The notes under the pieces: generated by a model | Databases searched by the model: none | The model's input: the letters and a program-made list of their open reading frames with translations, nothing else | What the model was told of the DNA's origin: nothing | Shown here: positions 17,189 through 25,515 of the stretch, piece by piece | Numbering within the stretch: position 1 is the stretch's first letter | Layout of the letters: every line of letters starts with the position of its first letter | Assembly (NCBI GenBank): GCA_007827375.1 | Contig: VISH01000001.1 | Span: forward strand, 682,001-746,000 | Source of the DNA: Alteromonadaceae bacterium 2753L.S.0a.02 | Lineage (GTDB): Bacteria > Pseudomonadota > Gammaproteobacteria > Pseudomonadales > Cellvibrionaceae | DNA: 64,000 nt | Direction: 5' to 3' | Translations under genes and position numbers: made by a program

Positions 17189-17698
17189 TTAACGCTGTGC
17201 CGGCTTCGTAGTGAAACGAATAAAATTCATAAGATGATTGTGATCATCCTCCTGGCTTAAACGGCATTCACCATCAACTACCTCACGTACCGCAGCCAAC
17301 CAAAAACTCAGCGCACCTCGACTGTTTGGTAAAACCCTGATTTGCCAAGTGCCAGGATGAAGTGTCGCGATCTGGTGAAACGCCGATTTACCCACGCCAA
17401 GTTTACGGTAGGATCGCAAGACAAAATATTGTTCCATGTCATAGCAAAGGGTCGGCTCATAACCTTGCTGCATACGCACTAGCGCAAAACCCACTAGATT
17501 GCCGTGTTGCAAAATAAAATAGGGCGTATGCTGTTCAGACTGCCAGTAAACATCATGTAATGAAAAGTCGTAACTGTAACGTCCATCGGGTTCGAGACCG
17601 CGCATCACAAACTCTTCCAGATCATACATGTAATACTGGAAAAGATTTTCCAGTATTGGCCTTGAATGCGGTTCAATTATTTGCAAAGAAACTTTCAT
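17189..17698 (-). CDS. GNAT family N-acetyltransferase
   Basis: This 169-aa cytoplasmic protein has the GNAT acetyl-CoA binding pattern RKLGVGKSAF (the R/Q-x-x-G-x-G/A loop), preceded by MEQYFVLRSYRKLG and followed by the helix and NSRGALSFWLAAV, the common C-terminal N-x-x-A-x-x-F segment. The substrate is unknown. It is divergent from the CPA2 antiporter gene, separated by about 140 bp. Confidence 0.8.
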   Translation of the reverse strand: MKVSLQIIEPHSRPILENLFQYYMYDLEEFVMRGLEPDGRYSYDFSLHDVYWQSEQHTPYFILQHGNLVGFALVRMQQGYEPTLCYDMEQYFVLRSYRKLGVGKSAFHQIATLHPGTWQIRVLPNSRGALSFWLAAVREVVDGECRLSQEDDHNHLMNFIRFTTKPAQR

Positions 17699-17840
17699 TT
17701 TTAGCGGCCTTGCGAAAATTAATAGACTTATTGCATATGATTAATAACGCGACAGTGTGTGCACTTTTAACCCTCACTTGCTCTTCGCCGACCTATTGCC
17801 CACAATTTATGTATCGCCCCTCGCTGAGGTAGGTGCTCTT

Positions 17841-19529
17841 GTGGAATTACATTTCCTGATCGACACCATAGTATTACTCGGAACTGCGGTTGTCGCAGTG
17901 CCAGTCTTCCAAAGTATAAAACTAGGCGCCATACCGGGGTTTTTAATCGCCGGTTTTCTCCTCGGCCCCTCGGTTCTGGGTTACTTCAGACATATTAACG
18001 ATATTCGTCACCTCGCGGAGCTCGGTGTGGTGCTCTTGCTCTTTGTGATCGGTATTGAATTGCGCCCCTCGCATTTTTGGCGTATGCGACATCAGGTGTT
18101 TGGGCTTGGCAGTGCTCAACTAGGGATCACTACTCTAGCGCTCAGCTTCGCTATCTCTCAACTTTTCGACCTTCGTCTGTCTGAGGCAATTCTCATCGGA
18201 GCGGCTTTATCATTATCTTCCACAGCCTTCGTGTTGCAATTGCTCGCCGAGCGGCGCGCCCTAAAAACAACACACGGGCGTTCCGCACTGGCCATTTTGC
18301 TGTTGCAAGACCTCGCTGTTGTGCCGCTGTTGGTTTTTGTTTCGATTCTTACCCACAAGCAGCAAAACTTCGCATTTGACATGCTAATTGCCGTCGCAGA
18401 GAGTGCCGCGATTCTGCTGTTTGTTATTTTTGCGGCACGCTATGTGCTCAACCCACTGCTCACTTTACTGGCGCGTTTCGGTTCTACCGATATTTTTACG
18501 GCAACCGCGCTATTGCTCGTGCTTGGTTTTGCGGTGGTCTTTGAAAGCCTTGGCTTATCGCTGGCCATGGGCGCCTTTGTCGCCGGCTTATTAATTGGTG
18601 ACTCTTCTTTCCGCCATCAGATAAGTGCCGAAGTAGAGCCATTTCGCAGCCTACTTCTTGGCTTGTTTTTTATGACGATGGGCATGTCACTGAACCTCGC
18701 AACGCTACTTAACTACCCTGTCGCAATTTTCGCTTCGCTGCTCGGCTTATTGCTCGTCAAAGGCCTAATTATCTGGTTACTGGCTCGCGCTTTTGGTATC
18801 GCCGAGCACGCTGCCACAGCATTGGGACTGCTGCTGTCACAAAGCGGTGAATTTGCCCTGGTCTTATTTGCTGAAGCCTACAGCAACAATATTGTTTCCA
18901 TGGAGCTGTTTCAGTCACTGTTGGTGGTCGTGCTGCTCAGCATGCTCGCCACCCCAGTGCTTAACGCCGTTGCCCAATTTGCTCTCTCAAAAAAAAGCGA
19001 GGAAACTCAAGCAACTATTGCCAGTCAGTCGCTTCACGATGGCGAGCAACCTGCTCTGCTCATTGTTGGATTTGGCCGCATGGGGCATCGCATCGCAGAG
19101 CTGCTGGAAAGATTGCACATTCCTTACGTGGCTATCGATAATAACATCACCCTGGTCAATGAAGCGCGACGCCGCGGGAGACCAGTGTACTATGGCGACG
19201 CCCAAAAGCCGGAAGTACTGCGCGCTGCGGGTGCCCCCCAGGCGCCACTGGCAATCGTCGCCATTGATCATTTGGAAGGGGCAGAAAAAGTTGTTACTTC
19301 ATTGCATTCAGCCTTTCCGGATTTACCCATTTTCGCCCGCGGCCACAATCGCGCTCGCTGCCGGCAGCTGCGCGCCTGTGGTGCCACTGCCACAATTTCT
19401 GAAACCTTTGAAGCCAGTTCGGAAATCGCACGTGAAGCCTTGCTACTGATTGGTTTGGAAAAACAACAGATTGAAGCGACGCTCGCCAATTTCAAACGCG
19501 ATTATTATGCCGCCATCGAAAAACCTTGA
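17841..19529 (+). CDS. Monovalent cation:proton antiporter-2 (Kef-type) with TrkA-N domain
   Basis: This inner-membrane antiporter (562 aa) has about twelve spans at residues 5-380 and a cytoplasmic RCK/TrkA-N nucleotide-binding domain at about 410-530. Features include GFLIAGFLLGPSVLGYFRH, LLLQDLAVVPLL, LSQSGEFALVLF, and the Rossmann motif IVGFGRMGHRIAELL followed by an acidic residue at the end of the second strand. Kef-type proteins move K+ or Na+ against H+ and protect during electrophile or pH stress. I prefer the GTG at 17841, with GAGGTAGG upstream, over an in-frame start at 17757 that would add 28 atypical residues. Confidence 0.88.
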   Translation: MELHFLIDTIVLLGTAVVAVPVFQSIKLGAIPGFLIAGFLLGPSVLGYFRHINDIRHLAELGVVLLLFVIGIELRPSHFWRMRHQVFGLGSAQLGITTLALSFAISQLFDLRLSEAILIGAALSLSSTAFVLQLLAERRALKTTHGRSALAILLLQDLAVVPLLVFVSILTHKQQNFAFDMLIAVAESAAILLFVIFAARYVLNPLLTLLARFGSTDIFTATALLLVLGFAVVFESLGLSLAMGAFVAGLLIGDSSFRHQISAEVEPFRSLLLGLFFMTMGMSLNLATLLNYPVAIFASLLGLLLVKGLIIWLLARAFGIAEHAATALGLLLSQSGEFALVLFAEAYSNNIVSMELFQSLLVVVLLSMLATPVLNAVAQFALSKKSEETQATIASQSLHDGEQPALLIVGFGRMGHRIAELLERLHIPYVAIDNNITLVNEARRRGRPVYYGDAQKPEVLRAAGAPQAPLAIVAIDHLEGAEKVVTSLHSAFPDLPIFARGHNRARCRQLRACGATATISETFEASSEIAREALLLIGLEKQQIEATLANFKRDYYAAIEKP

Positions 19530-19693
19530 GACCAGAAAAACGCTTAATATTGAAAATATCAAAACCCTTTACGACACCCTAAATATACGTTTCAAAGTGT
19601 GCAGGTTTCTTGAATCACGGGCTTTCAATTTGCACACTACACTCGACCATCATGGGTTTCAGTTAACCTGTAAATCACATTTGTGGAGGCCTT

Positions 19694-20731
19694 ATGGGAT
19701 TGCTGTTACTGTTTTTAGCCTTGGCTTTGGGCGTATCATTTTTATGCTCAATTCTCGAAGCAGTGTTGCTAAGCGTAACACCAGGTTATATCGCCAGCGA
19801 AAATGCCAGGGGTAACCCTAACGGAAAGCGTTGGCAAACCATCAAGCACAATATCGACCGAGCGCTTGCTGCAATTCTCAGCCTCAACACCATTGCCCAT
19901 ACCGTAGGAGCTGCCGGAGTCGGTGCGCAGGCCAGTCACGTTTTTGGTGAAGCCTATTTTGGTGTGATATCCGCAGTGCTCACGCTTCTGATTCTAGTGA
20001 TTTCGGAAATTATCCCTAAAACCCTTGGTGCCGGACATTGGCAACGGCTGGCCCCACTTTGCGGCCGAATTCTTGAAATTGTGGAATGGACAATGCTTCC
20101 GCTGGTAATTCTTTCGCAAGGAATTACGCGTTTGTTTTCCCGCGAACCCGGGCACCACCAAGTGAGCCGCGACGAAATCGCCGCACTGGCCTGGGCTGGA
20201 GAAAATCAAGGCGTACTCATTCCGCAGGAAGCGGCTGTTATTCGAAGTATATTGCAGGTTCGAAACCTTACAGCTAAAGATATTATGACACCGCGAACCG
20301 TTATCGCCTCATTGGATGAGTCCTTGACAGTGAACCAAGCCCTGCAAAACACCTTGGTGCTGCGGTTTTCACGGATTCCCATTTACAAAGAAACGCCCGA
20401 TAAGATTTATGCTTTTGTGCGCAAAGATGAGATTCTGGCTAATGCTGCACGGGGTGAGGGAGGGTCTTTGATAAAAAATTTACAGCGTCCCTTACTAACG
20501 GTTTTAGAAAATACACCACTGCTCACGTTGGTGCGCGACATGACTGTCAATCACTATTCACTCACCCTGGTGGTAACCGAATATGGAGATGTGCTGGGCT
20601 TGCTGACCATCGAAGATTTAGTGGAGACAATGCTCGGCCTCGAAATCGTCGACGAAACAGACAGTCACCCCGACATGCAAAAACTCGCCAGAAAACTTTG
20701 GGAAAAACGCTCTAAACAAGTTGGAATGTAA
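19694..20731 (+). CDS. CNNM/CorC-type transporter (DUF21 plus CBS domains)
   Basis: This 345-aa membrane protein has an N-terminal DUF21 domain with about four hydrophobic segments (residues 1-170, including SEIIPKTLGAGH) and a cytoplasmic CBS pair (about 190-325; KDIMTPRTVIASLDES, then LTLVVTEYGDVLGLLTIEDLVETMLGLEI). Family members (CorB/CorC, YhdP, mammalian CNNM) export magnesium or cobalt; older annotations call them hemolysins. It lacks the C-terminal CorC/HlyC domain of longer members, giving the short version. A GGAGG site lies 6 bp before the ATG. Confidence 0.88.
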   Translation: MGLLLLFLALALGVSFLCSILEAVLLSVTPGYIASENARGNPNGKRWQTIKHNIDRALAAILSLNTIAHTVGAAGVGAQASHVFGEAYFGVISAVLTLLILVISEIIPKTLGAGHWQRLAPLCGRILEIVEWTMLPLVILSQGITRLFSREPGHHQVSRDEIAALAWAGENQGVLIPQEAAVIRSILQVRNLTAKDIMTPRTVIASLDESLTVNQALQNTLVLRFSRIPIYKETPDKIYAFVRKDEILANAARGEGGSLIKNLQRPLLTVLENTPLLTLVRDMTVNHYSLTLVVTEYGDVLGLLTIEDLVETMLGLEIVDETDSHPDMQKLARKLWEKRSKQVGM

Positions 20732-20748
20732 GCACTAGCCGGTGAATG

Positions 20749-21219
20749 TTATATCGTGTATTTAAACACGAGATTTTTATAACATTGCCCTTCAAACTCG
20801 TACGATGAAATACCATCTTGATTAAAACCGTAGCTGCGGTAGAAGCTAATTGCGCGGCTGTTACCTTCCCAACAACTTAAAAACACAGCACCAAATTCTG
20901 CAATAATAAAATTCAATAATCTTGAACCTATGCCCTGGCGCTGAAATTTTGGCAGTACGTACAAGGTTTCGATTTCGATTGGCGCCTGCCGTGTAACACA
21001 ACAGTAGGCCAGCACATGCGCTTGCTGTGCCACTACAAACACATGGTATTGCTCTAAACAATTACTAAGGTTCTGCAGCGTAAATTTTTTGAGAACCTCA
21101 TTTGCTATATCTCTGCGCACCCCGTGGATTGCGTATGTATCGACCCAAACGCAAAGTCCCAATGCGGTGATCTGTGGCACGTCGTCGTGCCTTGCTTTGC
21201 GGATAGTAGTTGCGAGCAC
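20749..21219 (-). CDS. GNAT family N-acetyltransferase
   Basis: This 156-aa cytoplasmic acetyltransferase has IRKARHDDVPQITAL at the N-terminus, ETLYVLPKFQRQGIGSRLLNFI (the Q-R-x-G-x-G loop binding acetyl-CoA) at mid-length, and GNSRAISFYRSYGF before the C-terminus, all textbook GNAT features. The start is a GTG 6 bp after the upstream cupin stop, so the two are probably co-transcribed. The substrate is unknown. Confidence 0.85.
   Translation of the reverse strand: MLATTIRKARHDDVPQITALGLCVWVDTYAIHGVRRDIANEVLKKFTLQNLSNCLEQYHVFVVAQQAHVLAYCCVTRQAPIEIETLYVLPKFQRQGIGSRLLNFIIAEFGAVFLSCWEGNSRAISFYRSYGFNQDGISSYEFEGQCYKNLVFKYTI
20754..20778 (+). terminator. Probable terminator of the CNNM gene
   Basis: TCGTGT-ATTTAA-ACACGA followed by GATTTTT, 22 bp after the CNNM stop. 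It lies inside the 3' end of the convergent acetyltransferase gene, so the two transcripts probably overlap. Confidence 0.5.
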
Positions 21220-21225
21220 CAGCCA

Positions 21226-21591
21226 TTACCGCGCCTGACTGGGATAGGATATTTCCAACACGACACAATCCTCATCGGCAATAAATGGACCGTGCAGCTC
21301 GCCCGGTGGCCTGGAGGCGTAATGGCCGGCTTCCAACCAGCAGTCGAACGCCTCATCGTACAGTCGCCCCTGCACAATAAAAATTTCTTCGGGATAGTCG
21401 TGACTTTTACTCCCGACAGCTTCGGTGTTGGCTCCCGCTCGAAAGCGTGTGAGGCGCGTGTAGTCCCCCGTTTCGGTATCGATCGCCAGGGTAAGCTCCT
21501 CAATCTGACCTTCAAAGCCCGCAATGGCTTGCCAACGTCCGTGACATTCAGGCTTAAGGAAATTGCAGTAGGTGCTCGTCGATTTTGACAT
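21226..21591 (-). CDS. Cupin-domain protein (ChrR-like)
   Basis: This 121-aa single-domain cupin has GGCATTT-preceded ATG with a GGAGG site. Metal-binding-type motif 1 is around SKSHDYPEEIFIVQGRLYDE (H and two E residues), and motif 2 around GHYASRPPGELHGPF (H). The YPEE sequence and LTRFRAGANTE resemble ChrR/DUF4437 type cupins, often small-molecule or zinc-binding sensors or dioxygenase-like. It is upstream of, and nearly touching, the GNAT gene, suggesting a two-gene unit. No function can be assigned. Confidence 0.75.
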   Translation of the reverse strand: MSKSTSTYCNFLKPECHGRWQAIAGFEGQIEELTLAIDTETGDYTRLTRFRAGANTEAVGSKSHDYPEEIFIVQGRLYDEAFDCWLEAGHYASRPPGELHGPFIADEDCVVLEISYPSQAR

Positions 21592-21757
21592 TTAAATGCC
21601 TCCGTAATAAAACCAGCGTGCGGCAGCGATAGATCCACAACGGGCGCTACAATATATCCCTGAGGGTTAACGACGAGACAAATCCCTTAGGCGGCTTAGA
21701 ATCGTCATCGCTATCTGATAGAATCCACCGCCATTTTCGCCGCAGTGATGTGTTGCC

Positions 21758-23785
21758 GTGAACAAACTCAACCCCCGCCAAAATGAAGCCGTCAAGTATA
21801 TCGACGGCCCCTGTCTGGTACTGGCTGGCGCCGGTAGCGGTAAAACCAGCGTGATTACCCGCAAAATCGCCTATTTGATTCAGGAATGCGACATACCAGC
21901 ACGGCATATCGCGGCGGTCACCTTCACCAATAAGGCCGCTCGGGAAATGAAAGAACGCGTCGGCAAGCTGGTGCGCGGGAAAGCCTCACACGGGCTGACG
22001 GTTTCCACCTTCCACAATCTCGGCCTCAATATAATTCGCCGCGAACTTAAACACCTGGGTTACAAATCCGGATTTTCGATTTTCGATGCCGAAGACGCAC
22101 GAGCGCTGTTAAAAGAAATTATGCTCAAAGATGGGGATTTGGACACCGACCTGGTGGATTCCGTACAACATCAAATTTCCAACTGGAAAAGCGGCCTGGT
22201 TGAACCCCCGCAAGCCATTGAACTGGCCCAAAGCGCCGGGGAACAAGTGCTAGCGCGGGTGTATGAACGCTATAACAAGGCATTGCACGCCTACAACGCG
22301 GTAGATTTCGACGACTTGATCCGCTTGCCTTCACAGTTGTTCGCCAACAACGAAGAGGTGTTATCGCGCTGGCGTCAGAAAATTCGCTACTTGTTGGTGG
22401 ATGAATATCAGGATACCAACTCCAGCCAATACCAGATGGTGAAGCAGCTTATCGGGCATCGTGGTGCACTCACAGTGGTTGGGGACGACGACCAATCCAT
22501 CTACGCCTGGCGCGGCGCCCGACCGGAAAATTTGAGCCTCTTGAAGCAGGATTTTCCCAACCTCCAAGTGATCAAACTGGAGCAGAATTACCGCTCCACA
22601 GCGCGCATTCTGAAAGTTGCCAACGAACTCATTAGCAACAACCCCCACGAATTCGATAAGACCCTGTGGAGCGACCTGGGCATGGGCGAGCCACTGCGCT
22701 TAATTCGCTGCTCCACAGAGGAAACGGAAGCAGAGCGCGTCGCCACGGAAATTCTTACTCAGCGCCTGCGACGCCAGTGCAAATTCCGCGATTTCGCGGT
22801 GCTCTACCGCGGTAATCATCAGGCTCGCCTGATTGAATTGAAACTGCAACACCACCAGATACCCTACAACATTAGTGGAGGCACCAGCTTTTTCGCGCGC
22901 GCCGAAATCAAAGATATTATGGCTTACCTGCGCATGCTCATTAACCCTGCAGATGACAATGCCTTTCTGCGGGTGATCAACACCCCAAGGCGCCAGATCG
23001 GCACCGGCACCTTGGAAGCTTTAGGGCGCTATGCCACCGACCGAGAAGTCAGCTTGCTGGACGCCTGTGATGAACTTGGGTTGCAAACAGTGATTCCCAA
23101 GAAAGGGCTCGAAAACCTGCGCGAATTCTGCAGCTGGCTGATTCGCGTACGGCAAAACTGCCACACCAACGACCCGATTGCAGCGATCAAGGAAATGATC
23201 AACGACGTAAATTACGAGGGCTGGCTCTACCAAAACGCCAGTTCCCCAAAGGTTGCTGAAAAACGCATGGAAAATGTATGGACCCTGGTGGATTCCATAC
23301 GCAATACCCTGGAACGCATCGAAGACGATGAGCTCAGCGGCGAAGAACGCGTAAATACCGCAATCTCACGGCTGGTATTACAGGATTTGCTGGATCGCCA
23401 GGAGGAGGAAGACCTCACCGACCGAGTGCAACTGCTCACCCTACACGCCTCGAAAGGCTTGGAATTCCCCCATGTTTACCTGATTGGTATGGAAGAGGAA
23501 CTGTTGCCGCACCGCACCAGCATCGAAGAAAACAACATTGAAGAAGAACGCCGCCTTACTTATGTTGGTATCACCCGTGCTCAGAAAACACTCACCATGA
23601 CCCTGGCAGCCACACGTAAACAATTCGGTGAAAAGGCCGCAACCGATCCCAGCCGTTTTCTCGAAGAACTACCCGATGAAGATGTTGAACGAGAGGGTTT
23701 TGTGCCGGTCACTAAAGAAGAGAATGACAAGAAAGGCGCTGAGGCTATGGCTTCTATTCGGGGAATGTTCGATATAAGCGAATAA
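21758..23785 (+). CDS. rep: ATP-dependent DNA helicase Rep
   Basis: This 675-aa superfamily-1A 3'-5' helicase helps replication forks pass bound proteins. Walker A is GAGSGKTS at about residues 24-31, followed by TFTNKAAREMKER (motif Ia), DEYQDTN (motif II), DDDQSIYAWRGA (motif III), EQNYRS (motif IV), LLTLHASKGLEFPHVYL (motif V) and EERRLTYVGITRA (motif VI). Its length and start LNPRQNEAVKY match Rep rather than UvrD. It starts with GTG at 21758. A terminator follows directly. Confidence 0.95.
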   Translation: MNKLNPRQNEAVKYIDGPCLVLAGAGSGKTSVITRKIAYLIQECDIPARHIAAVTFTNKAAREMKERVGKLVRGKASHGLTVSTFHNLGLNIIRRELKHLGYKSGFSIFDAEDARALLKEIMLKDGDLDTDLVDSVQHQISNWKSGLVEPPQAIELAQSAGEQVLARVYERYNKALHAYNAVDFDDLIRLPSQLFANNEEVLSRWRQKIRYLLVDEYQDTNSSQYQMVKQLIGHRGALTVVGDDDQSIYAWRGARPENLSLLKQDFPNLQVIKLEQNYRSTARILKVANELISNNPHEFDKTLWSDLGMGEPLRLIRCSTEETEAERVATEILTQRLRRQCKFRDFAVLYRGNHQARLIELKLQHHQIPYNISGGTSFFARAEIKDIMAYLRMLINPADDNAFLRVINTPRRQIGTGTLEALGRYATDREVSLLDACDELGLQTVIPKKGLENLREFCSWLIRVRQNCHTNDPIAAIKEMINDVNYEGWLYQNASSPKVAEKRMENVWTLVDSIRNTLERIEDDELSGEERVNTAISRLVLQDLLDRQEEEDLTDRVQLLTLHASKGLEFPHVYLIGMEEELLPHRTSIEENNIEEERRLTYVGITRAQKTLTMTLAATRKQFGEKAATDPSRFLEELPDEDVEREGFVPVTKEENDKKGAEAMASIRGMFDISE

Positions 23786-23789
23786 AACA

Positions 23790-23822
23790 AAAAAGCCGCA
23801 ACTCGCCGTGCGGCTTCTCTTT
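23790..23822 (+). terminator. Intrinsic terminator after rep
   Basis: AAGCCGCA pairs with TGCGGCTT around an 8-nt loop, preceded by an A-run and followed by CTCTTT. It can serve both rep and the convergent cytochrome c5 gene. Confidence 0.75.
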
Positions 23823-23849
23823 AGTTACATCAAAATACCAGCGATGCAA

Positions 23850-24254
23850 TTATTTGGAGTGCTCTACCATATAGTCGACGGCGCCTTTAATTTCATCGTT
23901 AGAACAATCAAAACACAACCCTTTGGCAGGCATGCCATTGAATCCTTCGATGGCGTGGGTATAGAGAACATCAACCCCTTTAGCCACACGGGGAGACCAG
24001 GCGGCGGCATCACCAAATTTGGGAGCACCCGCGGCACCAGTCGCATGACAGGTAGCGCACTTCTTATAAATCTCTTCACCAGAACGAGCGCTGGCCGCTG
24101 CGCCTGCATCTGCGACCTGAACCGCTGCGGCGCATTCTTCGCCAGCCATACAGGTGCTACCTACAGGTTTAATTCGATCTTCCAGGGTTTCCGCCGTCGC
24201 AACAACTGCAAATAGAGCGAACACCCCCAATGCGGCGATTCTTATAACCTTCAT
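23850..24254 (-). CDS. Cytochrome c5
   Basis: This small periplasmic electron carrier (134 aa) has a cleavable signal (IAALGVFALFAVVATAETL), one haem site CATCH, and the c5-type C-terminal segment GLCFDCSNDEIKGAVDYM with a second cysteine pair. An extra Cys pair (CMAGEEC) lies in the N-terminal extension; this is also seen in long c5 proteins. The methionine ligand is likely in NGMPAKG. It donates electrons to terminal oxidases or peroxidases. Confidence 0.9.
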   Translation of the reverse strand: MKVIRIAALGVFALFAVVATAETLEDRIKPVGSTCMAGEECAAAVQVADAGAAASARSGEEIYKKCATCHATGAAGAPKFGDAAAWSPRVAKGVDVLYTHAIEGFNGMPAKGLCFDCSNDEIKGAVDYMVEHSK

Positions 24255-24465
24255 AATCAGTTCCTAGGCCAATGATGTAATTAGAGTGTTAAAACATGGG
24301 GCCGCAATTATAGCGACAACCCCAGCAAATAGGCAGGGGCAATTTCGCAAAGCGCTGGACGCACGCGAATCGCATGGGTATCATTCGCCTCGCTGCCGAT
24401 AAGGGGTATACGGTGCCCGTTGCGATACGGACTTTCGCTCCCTGTGCAGCAGCAAATGGCATTAC

Positions 24466-24607
24466 GCACCCGTAGCTCAGCTGGATAGCGTAGGTGGCTT
24501 CGAACCACTTGGTCGGGAGTTCGACTAAAAATGTCGGGAACATTTTTGGGCAGCCCTTGGCTGGCCAACGGCCGAGGCGCAGGACGCGCCGAGTCCATCT
24601 CTCCGGG
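24466..24607 (+). pseudogene. Broken tRNA-Arg(TCG) copy interrupted in the T-loop
   Basis: Positions 24466-24524 match the first 59 nt of the intact tRNA-Arg at 24655 except for one A-to-C change at 24489 that breaks a D-stem pair. After TTCGA the match stops; 72 bp of other sequence (24525-24596) follow, and then ATCTCTCCGGG (24597-24607) resumes the T-loop/T-stem and the start of the 3' acceptor strand. The rest of the acceptor and the CCA are missing. It cannot make a normal tRNA. Confidence 0.8.
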
Positions 24608-24634
24608 AAACCGGAAGCGCTCGTGATAGCGAGC
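24525..24634 (+). repeat. Array of small hairpins inserted in and after the broken tRNA
   Basis: Consecutive stem-loops: 24527-24547 (8-bp stem AAAAATGT), 24551-24563 (CAGCC/GGCTG), 24563-24573 (GGCC/GGCC), 24576-24590 (GGCGC/GCGCC), 24603-24614 (CCGG, GAAA loop, CCGG) and 24619-24634 (GCTCG/CGAGC). The first four lie in the 72-bp insert, the last two between the tRNA fragment end and the intact tRNA. Whether this is a dispersed palindromic element is not testable from one window. Confidence 0.6.
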
Positions 24635-24654
24635 AGCATTAACAACAATTTTAC

Positions 24655-24731
24655 GCACCCGTAGCTCAGCTGGATAGAGTAGGTGGCTTCGAACCACTTG
24701 GTCGGGAGTTCGAATCTCTCCGGGTGCGCCA
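24655..24731 (+). tRNA. tRNA-Arg (anticodon TCG)
   Basis: A 77-nt cloverleaf with encoded CCA. Acceptor GCACCCG/CGGGTGC pairs fully; the D arm is GCTC...GAGT, the anticodon stem GGTGG/CCACT with loop CTTCGAA (anticodon TCG, reading CGA and related Arg codons), and the T arm GGGAG-TTCGAAT-CTCTC. A terminator follows 10 bp later. It is the only intact tRNA in the window. Confidence 0.95.
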
Positions 24732-24740
24732 ATTCTAAAA

Positions 24741-24770
24741 AAACCTTGCACACTGCCGAGGGATTTTTTT
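24741..24770 (+). terminator. Terminator of the tRNA-Arg transcript
   Basis: CCTTG (24744-24748) pairs with CGAGG (24757-24761), with an upstream A-run and a downstream run of seven T. It sits just after the tRNA 3' end. Confidence 0.7.
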
Positions 24771-25515
24771 GCTTACACCTCCATAGCCCTACCTCAAACT
24801 TAAAAACTCAGAAAACCTCAAAACCGTTCTCGAAATTTAATATCATACCCGAGTCAACTAACAAACCTGCCACTGCCAAGAAAAATAAAGTTCAAATCGC
24901 GAATTTCCAACTTCCATGATTATTTATACGCGAACAGAAACTTTATTTCTGTGCAATTAAAATAATTTGTGAAGTTTTTATATGATTTCATACAACAGCA
25001 AAAAGCCTTTAAAAACAGGGTTATTTAAATTTATCTTTTAAAGAAATAAAAACAATTTCACACGCCAACAATGGGAAAAGCTTCACATTTAAATTAATTA
25101 AATGCGCCTAAATGTAATAGTTTGTGCATTACGATAGAAATTTACGACATTAAAAACTTACAATGCTGCTCAGATCTTGTGGCGACAATTTCCCGCTACG
25201 GAAGCCTCACCTAAGCACACGGTTGCGCGCCAGGGTACTGAAGCACCTGCGCTATCAGAGAACGTTCGTTTATTAGAGGTCTGCTCGGACTCTAAATTTC
25301 TAATACCCCACACACAATGATCCACGCGACACAGATGTGGAAAGACAAGTGACCTAAATAACGGCTCAAGTATTAAGCCAGTCACAGTATCGAACTAATG
25401 GCGCGAAATAATACTTTATTATTACTACGCAACAGCATTACATCGTCCTTATGGATTAGTATTTCTGGCGTTAGGCTAAGTAATTATTCCCATTTTGGGC
25501 AGAGGTTATTAAAAG
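24771..25515. other. AT-rich non-coding region between tRNA-Arg and the first beta-helix lipoprotein gene
   Basis: About 745 bp, clearly richer in A+T than the flanking genes, with many A- and T-tracts (AAATTAATTAAAT). No convincing ORF, RNA fold or repeat was found; short frames inside have no family features. It probably contains the promoter and leader of the lipoprotein gene, but no clear -35/-10 pair was chosen. The drop in G+C right after a tRNA would suit a former insertion boundary. Confidence 0.5.

Noticed and set aside
18793..19449. 218-codon plus-strand frame inside the antiporter gene
   Set aside because: Shifted frame of the CPA2 gene; no features.
21105..21638. 177-codon minus-strand frame over cupin and acetyltransferase genes
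   Set aside because: Overlaps two supported genes in another frame and has no recognisable domain.
24289..24753. Two overlapping protein frames across the tRNA region on the minus strand
   Set aside because: The peptides (with ERFELPTKWFEATY) are reverse-complement translations of the tRNA-Arg copies, a well-known false gene.
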